Origin: Chiridota heheva
Taxonomy: Eukaryota > Echinodermata > Holothuroidea > Apodida > Chiridotidae
Direction of reading: 5' to 3'
DNA: 64,000 nucleotides
NCBI GenBank assembly: GCA_020152595.1
Contig: JAIGNY010000456.1
Location: 1,323,001-1,387,000 of the forward strand
Below the pieces are notes generated by a model. That model was not told the DNA's origin, ran no database searches, and saw nothing but the letters and a program-made list of their open reading frames with translations. Below are positions 45,905 to 56,522 of this stretch, piece after piece. A program made the translations under genes and the position numbers. Position 1 is the first letter of the stretch. Every line of letters begins with the position of its first letter.

Positions 45905-46370
45905 AAGAATTTTATATAGCGCCCCTTTCTATACAGGTATATTCAAAAACACTTTTCAAGCAAATGTATAGCTCAAAGCTGCATCATGCTGTCACAATTT
46001 ACAGCTCAAAACTGCAGCATGCTGCCACAATTTACAGCTCAAAGCTGCAGCATGCTGCCACAATTTACAGCTCAAAGCTGCAGCATGCTGCCACAATTTA
46101 CAGCTCAAAGCTGCAGCATGCTGCCACAATTTACAGCTCAAAGCTGCAGCATGCTGATACAATTTACAGCTCAAAGCAGCAGCATGCTGCCATAATTTAC
46201 AGCTCAAAAGCTGCAGCATTATTACCTGCTCCACTCTTAAATGCTGAGCACCAGGCAAGATGGCAGCAGGTCACATTTTTAAAAGTCTTTGGTATGACTC
46301 GGCCGGGATTCCTCCCATGACCTGACTGGAAAGTGGGTGCTCTGCCAATTGAGCTACCCAGCTGGAAACA
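45905..46370 (-). mobile_element. tRNA-derived SINE interrupted by a 33-bp minisatellite
   Basis: On the minus strand the head at about 46365 has an A box (TAGCTCAATTGGCAGAGC) and a degenerate B box near GGAGGAATCCC. It continues with GGCCGAGTCATACCAAAGAC and AATGTGACCTGCTGCCATC. The far end near 45905-45930 carries TATAGCGCC words seen in related SINEs. Between body and tail lies a 33-bp array at 45971-46212. Confidence 0.75.
45971..46212. repeat. 33-bp tandem repeat, eight units
   Basis: GCTCAAA starts at 45971, 46004, 46037, 46070, 46103, 46136, 46169 and 46202. Unit roughly agctcaaagctgcagcatgc. The period is a multiple of three, so frames stay open on both strands. They should not be taken as genes. 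Confidence 0.92.
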
Positions 46371-46414
46371 TCTTTAAGGGTAACTACCCAACATCAGGCT
46401 TACCACAGCTATTA

Positions 46415-46736
46415 TGCACTTGTCAATTGTGTGACTCACCCCTACACCACCCGACAAGGTGAGTCATTGCACCAAAGTGGGTGGTCAAAACATGTACATT
46501 GACGCACCCTTCAGTCACTTAAGTGACTGACATTTCTTGTGCAATGACTTACCCAAAATCACTCACCTCTGTACAAAGTCAATAAGTCTGCAGTAAATTG
46601 ACTCACCCCGAGTCACTATGGTAACTGACAATTTGGTACAATGATGCACATGTGAGTCACTTTTTCATGTCAATGACTCACTTTTGACTGACATTGCCAG
46701 GGGTAGTAGTGGTGAGTCATACAACTGACAAGTGTA
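46415..46736. mobile_element. AP-1-rich TIR element, copy 3 (322 bp), inverted relative to intron copies
   Basis: The left end TGCACTTGTCAATTGTGTGA and right end, complemented TACACTTGTCAGTTGTATGA, are near-perfect inverted repeats. TTA and TCA flank it. Six TGASTCA sites lie inside. Sequence matches copy 1 at 17577-17897 in the opposite orientation, including GTGAGTCATT and GTCAGTCA blocks. Confidence 0.78.
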
Positions 46737-46819
46737 TCATAAGTTGCAGACAGATTGTATCAGTTATAACACACTCAGGTAAGGAGGATAGGTTTGTAGG
46801 GTCTATGGACAGGTACAAA

Positions 46820-46984
46820 CAGTGGCGTAGGGAGGGGAGGGGAGGGGGGTGGTCTGCGATAAGTTTTGTTATATTTTTAGCTTTTCCAAAACAAAATTTC
46901 CCTCAGAAGTGAGCTAAATTTGATCACTTTGTCTTGGTAGGGGGTCTAGGACCCCATCACTTTTGAATGCTGGCTATGCCACTG
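46820..46984. mobile_element. hAT-type MITE, 165 bp, perfect 8-bp duplication
   Basis: GGTACAAA flanks both ends (46812-46819 and 46985-46992). The ends read CAGTGGCGTAGGGAGG and, complemented, CAGTGGCATAGCCAGC. The interior CCCTCAGAAGTGAGCTAAAT is shared with 52379-52573. Confidence 0.88.
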
Positions 46985-47560
46985 GGTACAAAGGATTCCT
47001 GTCCAACCACTGACTGACAAGAACAAATGTCTGAGTTCAAGTCTTTGAATTTTGAAAATAGCATAGTGTAGTTTTCAAATTTTTTGATACATTGAACAGT
47101 ATGAAACACCTCAAAATGCTTTTGTTTTTATATTTTTCTCCTTAATTTCCGACCTTGAAAATGTTCAAAATGCCTTCTTTCAGCTTGAGGTTGGTTGGCA
47201 GTATTTCAAAGATCAAATCCTCTTCATTAGAACTATCTTCACTTTTTCATAGAGAAATAATGGAGGATTCAAAAACAATGGATTTACATAAGAGAATAGA
47301 GACTGTTCCTCACAAGAGTAACACAAAAATATTCACGTTTGAATGAAGGTCTTCAAAAAGCTGTAAATGGCCAATGTTTAATCGATTTTGATGATTTTTT
47401 TTGCTTTCTTTATTTGTTTTGGCAAATCAATTTAGCTAATGTTGCCTCGCCCTGTCCTTTTACCTTTACCCATTGAATGAAAAGTGGAAGTAAACTACCG
47501 TATTATGTCAAACTGCCAGTTTCACCAAGTAGATAAACTAAAGTACTGAAAGGCTGAGGC

Positions 47561-48006
47561 CAGGGCGGACTGGGGGTTAAAATTCCATCGGTCGAGTTGG
47601 GCCGCTCCAGTGTTTTTTCAACGTTTTGTGAGTCATATTAGTTTGTTTGTTTGTTTGATGAGGTCTTAACGGCACCATGACAACGAGGGTCAAATTGTGC
47701 CTGAGAGATCAGATCATTTTAGAGGTAGGAAGGAAAGAAAACAGGGGGAGAATGAGAGAAATTTAAGAACAAAAGTCAGAAAGCTGTGATCGAGAGAGGA
47801 GGTGCATGGGTGAAACAAAAACAAAGTAGAGAGGGGGTGGAAGAGGAGAAATCAATATGGTTGTAGAGGGAAGCATGATGAAGGAAGGAGATAATTTTAT
47901 CCAGAGGATTTATATTAGACACTATTTTGAAGCCAAGGGCGACACCAGGGTGGGGTGCATGCAGTAACTAAAGTAGGTCATGGACCAGCTGGCCAGTCCG
48001 CCCTTG
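47561..48006. mobile_element. hAT-type MITE, 446 bp, perfect 8-bp duplication
   Basis: GCTGAGGC flanks both ends (47553-47560 and 48007-48014). The ends read CAGGGCGGACTGG and, complemented, CAAGGGCGGACTGGCC. The interior is purine-rich. A loose end of a related element (CAGGGGTGGACTGGCCGTCG) lies at 48070. Confidence 0.9.
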
Positions 48007-48750
48007 GCTGAGGCAGAATGTAGCAAAGTGTCCTATCCTTAGCAATCCTGCTGCTTTTCCAAATATAATCAGGGGTGGACTGGCCGTCGGAAGATCAGAA
48101 CCCACCAAATGGCCTGGCCTCATTTGTGTTTCCCGACCTGCTTTAACCTGCCCCTGAATATATTCAACACATTTGTAGAGGGAAGAGAATGGAATGGAGG
48201 CTGGTAATGCAAAGTTAGGAATCTTTCACAAACGTATCAGCATAAAGTTTGAAATTAGTTTGAATCAAATACGTTCCTACGACCCTCGTCTTCAGTATTT
48301 TCCTGACAGAACAAATCAAAACATATTCAAATACGTATATTGCTTGTTTTTTTATTTCAAGCTCATAATCTGTACATTAGAAGAAAAAAAATATGGCAAG
48401 CTTAAGGCACACACATGGCATGACTAGACAATAATAATATGTGTAGATTTTCAGCTGTTCATCCTTCTCGCAATAATAGTAGAAGAGAATGAAAATGCCT
48501 GCAGAATGTTTACTATAAAAGCAATAAGCATTAGAAAAGTCAAATTGTTGAAAAATTTCTGCCAACAATTTTGCATGTCTTGCGTGATGTGGCAAAAAAA
48601 AAGAAGCAAAAACCATTTTGAATAAGAATCATTGATAAGTCTACTTGCACATCCGTTTTTATTGATTGAATGATACAAATATAGAAAAGCACTGCAATAG
48701 CTGCGGCAGAAGCTTTTCAAAAAATATTTGACTGTTGTATTTCTCCTAAA

Positions 48751-49020
48751 CAGGGGTGTAGGAAGCTTCACATCAGACACCAAAAGTTTTCCCAGTGATT
48801 AAGTGCAAAAATTTCACTGGAAAATTGAGTTTCCATGAAAAGTTGCTGCTAATCTGGAAATTGCCTTCAATTTCAGAGAGATTTCCCTCATTTGAAAAAA
48901 AAAAATCGGGATTTTTTTTTCAATTTCGGGACATGTCCCTCACTTTTCAGCAAAACTTTTAAATTCAGTACATTTTAGGGAAAATTTGTCTCTTTGTCCC
49001 CCACTTTTTGGATAAAAGGG
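48751..49020. mobile_element. Partial hAT-type MITE related to 31457-31771
   Basis: Starts CAGGGGTGTAGGAAGC and shares GAAAAGTTGCTGCTAATCTG and AATTTCAGAGAGATTTCC-type words with the element at 31457. The right end is not clear, so the boundary is approximate. Confidence 0.5.
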
Positions 49021-50610
49021 CCATTCCCCCTCTCCTTCCTCCTTCTCTCCCTACACACACTTTCCAGATAAGTATTATGGCCCTAAACAAAAGAGAGGGA
49101 TAGACATGGGTGGAGAAGTTGGCCAGAGGTACAGAGCTGCAGGAGATCCTGAAGGTTGGGACCAACGTCATGGCCTTATGTGCCGCAGGGCACAGAGGGA
49201 TTTTAAGGTTAAGGTAAGGTCACTGTGTGGGCCAGTTTAAATGGTTTATGAAAGAAGGAACTCTCTACAGAAATTGAGGGCAGATTATTCAAGGTTCTTT
49301 ACAATAATCAAATAGGCCTATTTCCATTGTACACAAATGTTACTGAATGTTATCAATGTTAATAACCAAGAGCATGGGTGGAATTTGCCTTCTGAAAGTG
49401 GGGGGAAAAGTCAAAAGTGGGGGGTGAGGGGGAGGTAAAATCATGCTAAGATGCCAAAAATTACCATACAAAAGATACAATTTTGTAAAAAAAGTGTGGG
49501 GAGTGACCCTTTCAAATCCCACCTAAGACCAAAACACTAAACATTTGTATGTACTTCTCCTTGACTTGTGTTGTTTGTCATCAACAGTAACGTACAAATA
49601 AAGAAAACAAGGATGATTATTTCCACTAAAAATTTGCCAAAAATACTCATGGTTACGCAAATCATCCACACCAATGTTTGCCCGTCAGATGGCAGATTAA
49701 AGCCATGATTCCACATCTCTCTCAGACAAATTTATATTAAGAACACAGCAGACATGTTTCCCCCACCCCAATTTTGTCTATATATGAAACCTTTTTTTTT
49801 TTGTATTGTGATTTTTTGTATTTTAGGGTGATTTTATAAGTTAGCACCCCCCCCCCTCCTCTCCCCCTTCTTAAACAACACTTTCGGTGGCCAAATCCTG
49901 TTTATGGACATGACCTTCCATGATGCTGGATCTGATGTCAGCAAATTGTCTAAGTGCGGGGCAGAATAATATCCATGGTGCTTGATCAGTATTTGCCAAA
50001 CAGTACATCATCATGCAGGATTAGGCTCCAGAAAAGGCAACTTTTATTTCTAGCCAAAGGCAATTGGTGCATGGATTTTTATACTTCATGATAACGTTGA
50101 TCATTGTATTTCCAAATATAAAATAAAACGTGTTGCAATTTTTCTTCACTATGTTTTGATGGATCAAAGTGGGGCCTCTTTTGATGCAAAGCTCTAAGCC
50201 AAGCTTAGTTTGTGCCTAAATCAGGCACTGCCATCAAGGGACTCGATCTTGAAATGGGAGTAGCTCGTAATATTAGCTTGGCACCAGTTTCTCACAGCAT
50301 GATTTCTGTACACACTTAACCTATACTATAATTGTACTATAACCTAATTTAATAAGCAAGCTTTACTTAAATGTTATTAATGTATCTCGCTAAACACAAA
50401 CCATTAGCTACTTATAGAGAATGAAATACAGTACCTCTGTTCCTAAGACAACCAGTGGCAGTAAAACAGTCTTCTGGTAAAACATTTGAAAAATGTAAGA
50501 AATAAGTGGGGCAAAACACCAACAAATATAAAAAACGAAATATTGCATTATTGCAATTTCTCTTAATTCATGAAAAAATCTTAAACTACGACAAATCTCC
50601 CACATCTTCT
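49021..50610. other. No gene seen
   Basis: AT-rich with short C- and T-runs (near 49790 and 49848). No coding similarity, RNA gene or element ends recognised. Confidence 0.4.
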
Positions 50611-50789
50611 GTCAAAATGGACTAGGATAAAACCTTGACATTGCCATTATACTCCTTTTTTGGTAGTTAAAAAAACTCTGCACCAGAATAGCTAACAAAA
50701 TTTTTGTTTGCTATTTTGGTGCAGAGTTTATCAAGTACCAAAAAAGGAGTATAACGGTATGGGAAGGCTTTACTCCAGTCCATTTTGAC
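50611..50789. repeat. 179-bp fold-back with about 90-bp arms and no loop
   Basis: The left arm begins GTCAAAATGGACTAGGATAA. It then has TTATACTCCTTTTTTGGTA and AACTCTGCACCAGAATAGC. The right arm, starting at about 50701, is the reverse complement with a handful of mismatches and ends CAGTCCATTTTGAC. The two arms meet at AACAAAATTTTTGTT. It is either a fold-back MITE or a hairpin RNA source. Confidence 0.85.
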
Positions 50790-51137
50790 AATAGAAATCT
50801 GTTTTTCAAAATAGAAGATACTTCACCTAACATGAAAGTTATGAAGTTATTACATTGATGGTTTGAAGGTCAACCACTTTAAACCTTTGTTTTTACAATA
50901 GTATTTGCTGCCCTCTATTTTTGTAATTCTTTTAAATAATAGCACAAAGCAAGGGAAGAAAGGAAAGGGGAGAGAAAAAGAAAGGGAGGGGGAGGGGTAC
51001 TAACATGTACCCTTTCTTGCACTGCAGAGCTTATCATTTCATACCAGCCAGATTTTATCTGGAAGGTATAATGAGAAAGTATCTAATGTTCTACCTCTAG
51101 TAGAAGACACTCAGTCCTGGGAAATCAAACAATCTTC

Positions 51138-51278
51138 AAGAGAAGACCAAGCTTAAACATCGGAAAGAATCATTTTAAATTCTGAGTTGTGGATATATGG
51201 AACAATTTACCATGTAACATTATTTAATCACCAAGTATTCAGGCCTTTCAGAGAAGGTTGGATAAATTATGGGACAAT
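51138..51278 (+). pseudogene. LINE 3' coding tail relic
   Basis: One frame reads KRRPSLNIGKNHFKF, a stop, VVDIWNNLPCNII, a stop, then SPSIQAFQRRLDKLWDN. This is the conserved end of CR1/Jockey-like reverse transcriptases. It is a 5'-truncated, stop-containing remnant. Confidence 0.75.
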
Positions 51279-52155
51279 GACATATAGCTATTTTAAAAAC
51301 ATTTTGAATGAAAATACCTAATCAATACTTCATACACTTTTAAGCCAATAACCTGTGCCAACACATGGAAATAGATGTAAAACCCTGAAAACCTGTGTCA
51401 GAACAATGAAAGAGTTCTGTGAAAAAGTGTGTCAATGCATGTCTTAATCCTATCAAAGTTAAATAAATTCACCCTGTGGTTAGCACAAATATCTGTTTTA
51501 ATTTCACATCTATTTCCTAGGAAAAATTGTGTATTTCCAAATTTTGAAGCTTGACTTTCATCAAAATTATTACTTTTAATACTGCTCAAGTACAGAAAGT
51601 TACTGGTTTACATGGTCTTTTAAAGAAATGTATTTTATATCTTTATCTGATTCCAGTGGCATATCTAAAAGGAAGGGAAGGGGCCTGGTCAGGATTTTCC
51701 AAAAATTCAGAAAATTTGCACAACAGAAAAATATCTACGCAACATCCTGTGGCAGAATTCCATGATTTAGTACAAAAGCTGGTACAAGAAGAACAGAGGG
51801 CCTTCTACCAGGAGAGGGTCTGTGTAAAGTTTATATAAGAATTTCCCCAACTGAAACGAAAGATATAAGCATCACATTTAAGGTTTCTTGATTTCATTTT
51901 TTTTGCAGTTTCACCAAACAGTATAAATTTTGAAATAGGCTTTGTCCAAAATTTCAAAATTGAAGGCCCGTATGTTCCTCTTAGCATTTATGCTGACTGC
52001 AAGTAATGCAACTATATCACTTATTGGTGTTAACAAGAGGTTTGAGACAAGGGAGGGGTGGGCCCAGGGGTGTTGACAGTGATGCAACAATAATGCAGAT
52101 AAACTCCACCGGCCCAAGCAAAAATGGAGACATGTGATATGTTTGTTATGGGGTG

Positions 52156-52327
52156 CAGGTGCGTATGACTTGGTCATTTGACCAAAATTGCAAATCATTT
52201 TACAAATTATCCTTCATTGTTTTAAAATTTGATGTTAATCATTTCCTAATTTTGCTTTTCAAAAAGGTGCAATTCTTTCAGGGGGTTGGGGGAAGTTTTT
52301 CCCCTGGCCCTGATTCCTATGCCTCAG
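52156..52327. mobile_element. hAT-type MITE, 172 bp
   Basis: Flanks ATGGGGTG (52148-52155) and ATGGGGTT (52328-52335) differ at one base. The ends read CAGGTGCGTATGAC and, complemented, CTGAGGCATAGGAATCAG, weak inverted repeats of the type seen at 31457. Confidence 0.6.
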
Positions 52328-52378
52328 ATGGGGTTGAGTGCTAAATTCCCCATGGGCCTTCATAACTTTAGTTTCACC

Positions 52379-52573
52379 TAGTGGCATTGCCACAGGGGTC
52401 CGGACCCCACTTTTTTGAGAAAATTTTCAAAAATTGAGATAAATCTATGTATATATTTTTTGCTTTTAAAAAACAAAATTGCCCTCAGAAGTGGGCTAAA
52501 TTTGAACACTTTGTCTTGGGAGGGGATCTAAGACCTCAGACCCCTCACATATAAAATGCTGGCTATGCCACTG
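52379..52573. mobile_element. hAT-type MITE, 195 bp
   Basis: The ends read TAGTGGCATTGCCAC and, complemented, CAGTGGCATAGCCAGC. Flanks GTTTCACC and GCTGCACC agree at six of eight bases. The interior CCTCAGAAGTGGGCTAAATT and CACTTTGTCTTGG match the element at 46820. A one-ended inverted relative begins CAGTGGCATAGCCAGC at 53276 and fades near 53385. Confidence 0.7.
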
Positions 52574-52856
52574 GCTGCACCACTGAGTGTTGCTACCTTT
52601 TATTGTTCCTGATGATATTTCTTTCTGTTTGAAGCCTGAACCCATACTTCCATGTAACAAACTTGAAATTTACTGTCAAAATTTGATCACAAAAAATGTA
52701 AAATTAAAAAATCTTTCAAAATTTCAAGGTCTGAAACTTAATATGAAATACCTGAAATTAGAAACAAAAGAATAATTTGACTGCTATTGTGGGGGAACTT
52801 GCTGCCCCTTAAGCATCTTTACACTATTAGTATCAATGAACTAGAGGAAACATCTT

Positions 52857-53050
52857 TAAAGAGATTAGTTCAGTGGTCAAGCAATTTCATCTCATATAAA
52901 AAGGACATGAAAAGAAACAAAATGGTGAAGAAAACAATCACAAATCTTATTTCGTTAGGGTGATATTCTCGTTAAGGAGATATTCAAGTTTAAAGCTCTG
53001 TCTTACCTGTGTAGAAATGATTGGTGTTGTAAGTCTACTCTACAAAGCAA
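52857..53050 (+). repeat. Dispersed repeat family R3, distant copy
   Basis: Shares TTAGTTCAGTGGTCAAGCAA, AGAAACAAAATGGTGAA and CAAATCTTATTTCGTTA with the copies at 32985 and 33372. Ends near TTGTAAGTCTACTCTAC. Confidence 0.7.
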
Positions 53051-53489
53051 AGCGATCTCGTGTAGGGCAAATTTTCTTCCATACACACATAGGCACAAGA
53101 ATTTTGAAACTAAACGTTTGAAACAAAATTAATTAATCAACTTGAAGCAAGCAAAACAGGATAATTCTAGCTCCACTGTTCTATCTTTGAGGTTGGCGGC
53201 TGGAACTCAAGTTCAATTTCAGGGGAGGAAACTTACACCACCCCTATGTAACTACACCTCACATGCAGTGGCATAGCCAGCATTAAAAAAGTGAAGGGGC
53301 CCGAGAATGTCCTAGACTCCCCTCCCAAGCCACCTTCTGGGGCAATTCTGTTTTTAAAAGCAGAATAAAAGACACAAAAATGAAGATGGCAATCCACGGA
53401 GTTGCTGACCTTATCGCCTCTGCCAAATGTATTTTGTAAAATGATCAAATGTTTTTCCAGGAAACATTACATAATATGGATCATTTCAT

Positions 53490-54860
53490 ATCAATTACTT
53501 GACCTCTGACGTTTGACCTTTAAATGATATTATGTGCGAGATACAACACTACATCCCCTTCCACCAACCCAGCAAGTAACATTGATTTACCTCTGACCTT
53601 TAAGCAACGGGTTACAATTTCCCCGAGACACAACCTTTCATCATCCTTCATCAACCTACCAAGTAACAACCCAATTGCACTTGCGATATTTGCATAACAG
53701 GCAACCAACCAAAATTTACCATTTTAAATCAATTATTTGACCGCTAACCTTTTAATGACCTTTCCCAATTTGTGTGTTTCCATACCCTACATCACCTTCC
53801 ACCAGCTCAATATCACTTATGGTTATCCCAGGAAACGCAACACAACATTTACCATTTCTAAATCAATTATTTGACCTCTGACCTTTAAATGACATTTCCT
53901 ATTATGTGTGAGACATAAACTTGCATCCCCCTCCACAACCCATCAAGGATCAATAAAATAGCAACTACATTTTTCCAACAAAATTCAGCACATTTATATT
54001 ATTATTTGACCTCTGACCTCACCATTTCTGATACACAGCTTTACACCATCCTTCATCAACCCTCGAAGTAGCGACCCAATCGCACTTAAGTTTTTTCCTT
54101 AACATGTGAATCACCAACATTTACCATTTTAATCTAACCATTTGACCTCTGACCTTTGTATAACCTGTCCCATAACCCTATATTACCTTCCATCAACCCA
54201 CCAAGTACCAACCCAATATCACTTGCGGTTATCACAGGATGCACAATACAAAATTTACCATTTTAAAATCAATTACTTGACCTCTGACCTACAAATGACA
54301 TATCCCATTATGTATGGGACATAACCTTACATCAACCTCCATTTACCCACCAAATAACAAACTTTGGACCCTAACCCATCGAGGATCAATAAAATTTAGC
54401 AATTTCGTTTTCCAATGAAATGCAGTGCAAAATTTGCCTTATTATTTGACCTCTGACCTTTAAGCGACATGTCACAACTTTTCAGAGCCACAACCCTACA
54501 TCATCCTCCATCAACCCACCAAGCACCAACCCAATTGCACTTACGGTTTTTCCATAACACGTGATCGACCAAAATTTACCATTTTAAATTAACCATTTGA
54601 CCTCTGACCTTTACATGTCATGTTCTATTTTGTGCAGGATACAAGCCTGCATCACCTTCCACCAACCTACCAAGTACCAACCCAATATCACTTATGGTTA
54701 TCCCTTGAAGCACAAGCCATATTTACCATTTTCAATCAAGACCTCTGACCTTTAAGGTACATGACCCAACTTGTGCAGGACACAAGTTCACCTCACCTTA
54801 CACCCTCCCACCAAGATTAAACATGATGGCTTGCACGGTTTTTTCTGTAAACATGACACA
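53490..54860. repeat. Tandem array of about 135-170-bp units, each with a DR1 nuclear-receptor word
   Basis: About ten diverged units. The exact word TGACCTCTGACCT begins at 53872, 54007, 54143, 54278, 54447 and 54598. Decayed forms lie near 53500, 53587, 53738 and 54739. Its complement, AGGTCAGAGGTCA, is two AGGTCA half-sites spaced by one base (DR1). The rest of the unit contains TTTACCATTTTAAATCAAT, CCACCAAGTACCAACCCAAT and CCTTACATCA-type words. No coding content. Confidence 0.9.
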
Positions 54861-56280
54861 AAATTTTGTACACTCAGCACACACACACACACCCACACAA
54901 AAGTGAGTACAATACCTTATCGCCATATATACTATATGTTGCGATAAGATAACAAAGATTATTCCAATTTAAAAAAAAAAAGTGGGTATTTAAGTCTTTA
55001 AAAGCATACAGTACAAATACTGTCTTTGGGTGAGTAATGTCCTTCACTCTGTATGCTTTGGAAAGAGTAAAACAAGCCAACTGCTAAAATACAAATCTGC
55101 AAATACAAATCCTAAATATAGGCAAAGTATTGACATACTATAAAAAATATTGAAAATAGTTTGCAACTATTATGCTTATCTCACCAACTTCTATGACACT
55201 TATTGCTGAAAAATCGGCACAATTATAAAAATAGACATATTATAAAAATTGACACATTTATACAAATAAACAAATTATACAAATTGACATACCTTTAAAT
55301 GGATCATAGGTGTGGACTGTATTTGCAATTTGGATGATCAATTTTAAAGGAAAGGTATCGTCCCATAAATACATTACGTCACTTTCGGATTTCAATTTTC
55401 CCTATTGATCGTGAGAAATCTGCGATCTTATCAATCATTCTTCACCGGACCTAACATAGAGGCCTATATGTGTTATCGATAACATCACAAATTTCTCGCA
55501 ATCAATAAGGAAATAAAAATTGACATTACCAGCACGGCGACGTTCACTTCTGAATTTGTTTATGGGACGATAACTTTTTTTAAATTTGGTATTTCTAAAG
55601 TATTTTTTCTTTTGCATGTGATGTTTCAAACTTAGTATTGGGTCATACTGTATAAGATGGACCAAAATTTGTGAAAATCATCAGGCCATCATCATGGATT
55701 TGGCCAATGTTTTTGTGTACAAAAAAAGCCAACTGTTATGCACTTCTACCAAGTTTTAGGTCAATAGCGTACTTACTTTTCAAAATATGGCCTGTCAAAG
55801 ACCTTACCCAAAAATTACGAAAAATGGACCTAAATGTTTAATTTTTAAACCTTTTTAAGGTATCATACTGTAACTTCATCAGGCAATTGTTTTAAGCAAT
55901 GTCCTTTACAAATGATAGAGATACCAAACCAGAGATATGAAAAATAAAACATTGAGGGTGCGATATATGATTGGGCCCATAGAGGCCCTTAAAAATCAGA
56001 AAATATTCATTTTACTATGTCTTTTGACAAATTTTGACCCTCAATTTGAAGGAAAGTAAAGCGACATTATTTCAAGCACCTAACACATGTAGACTATGTT
56101 CTGTTTTTATATGGAAAGAAATTGCTTAATTCAAGGTAACAGAAATACTTTTGATGCTCAATATTGCTCACTGGGTGATGCATTATAAGGGTACTGTAGG
56201 AACCCGATTTTGTTTCACGGGGAAAGTGGTTATTGCCCTAAAATCTATCATTACAGATTCTAGCCTCAAAATAACCTAGT
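54861..56280. other. No gene seen; 3' flank of B3GALT6
   Basis: Starts with a short CACACA tract near 54880. The rest is AT-rich without recognised coding or element ends. It lies downstream of B3GALT6, whose 3' untranslated region may reach into it. Confidence 0.4.
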
Positions 56281-56512
56281 CTGAATTTTGCTTACAAGCA
56301 AAGGGGGAAATCACCTTTCCTTGCACCCTCATGGGGAGAGGGGGGGCAAGACTTATTGTTGGGTGGGGATGCTCTTCTTGCCCCTAGTCGTGCCTGGCAG
56401 CCAGCCTTGTCAATGTTTTGTAAAAATGAAGACAAAATTAAAATGGCTGCAAGGAAGACTACACTATACTTTATGGTATACCTTGTACTCTTTCGCAACA
56501 CTCGCTAGGCAG

Positions 56513-56518
56513 TTTATT
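56513..56518 (-). terminator. Possible B3GALT6 polyadenylation hexamer
   Basis: An AATAAA hexamer on the minus strand only a few bases after the stop codon. It is unusually close, so a more distal signal may be used. No transcript evidence. Confidence 0.2.
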
Positions 56519-56522
56519 CCAA

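Noticed and set aside
45880-46320. 146- and 88-codon open frames on opposite strands
   Set aside because: They are generated by the 33-bp array, whose period is divisible by three, inside a SINE.
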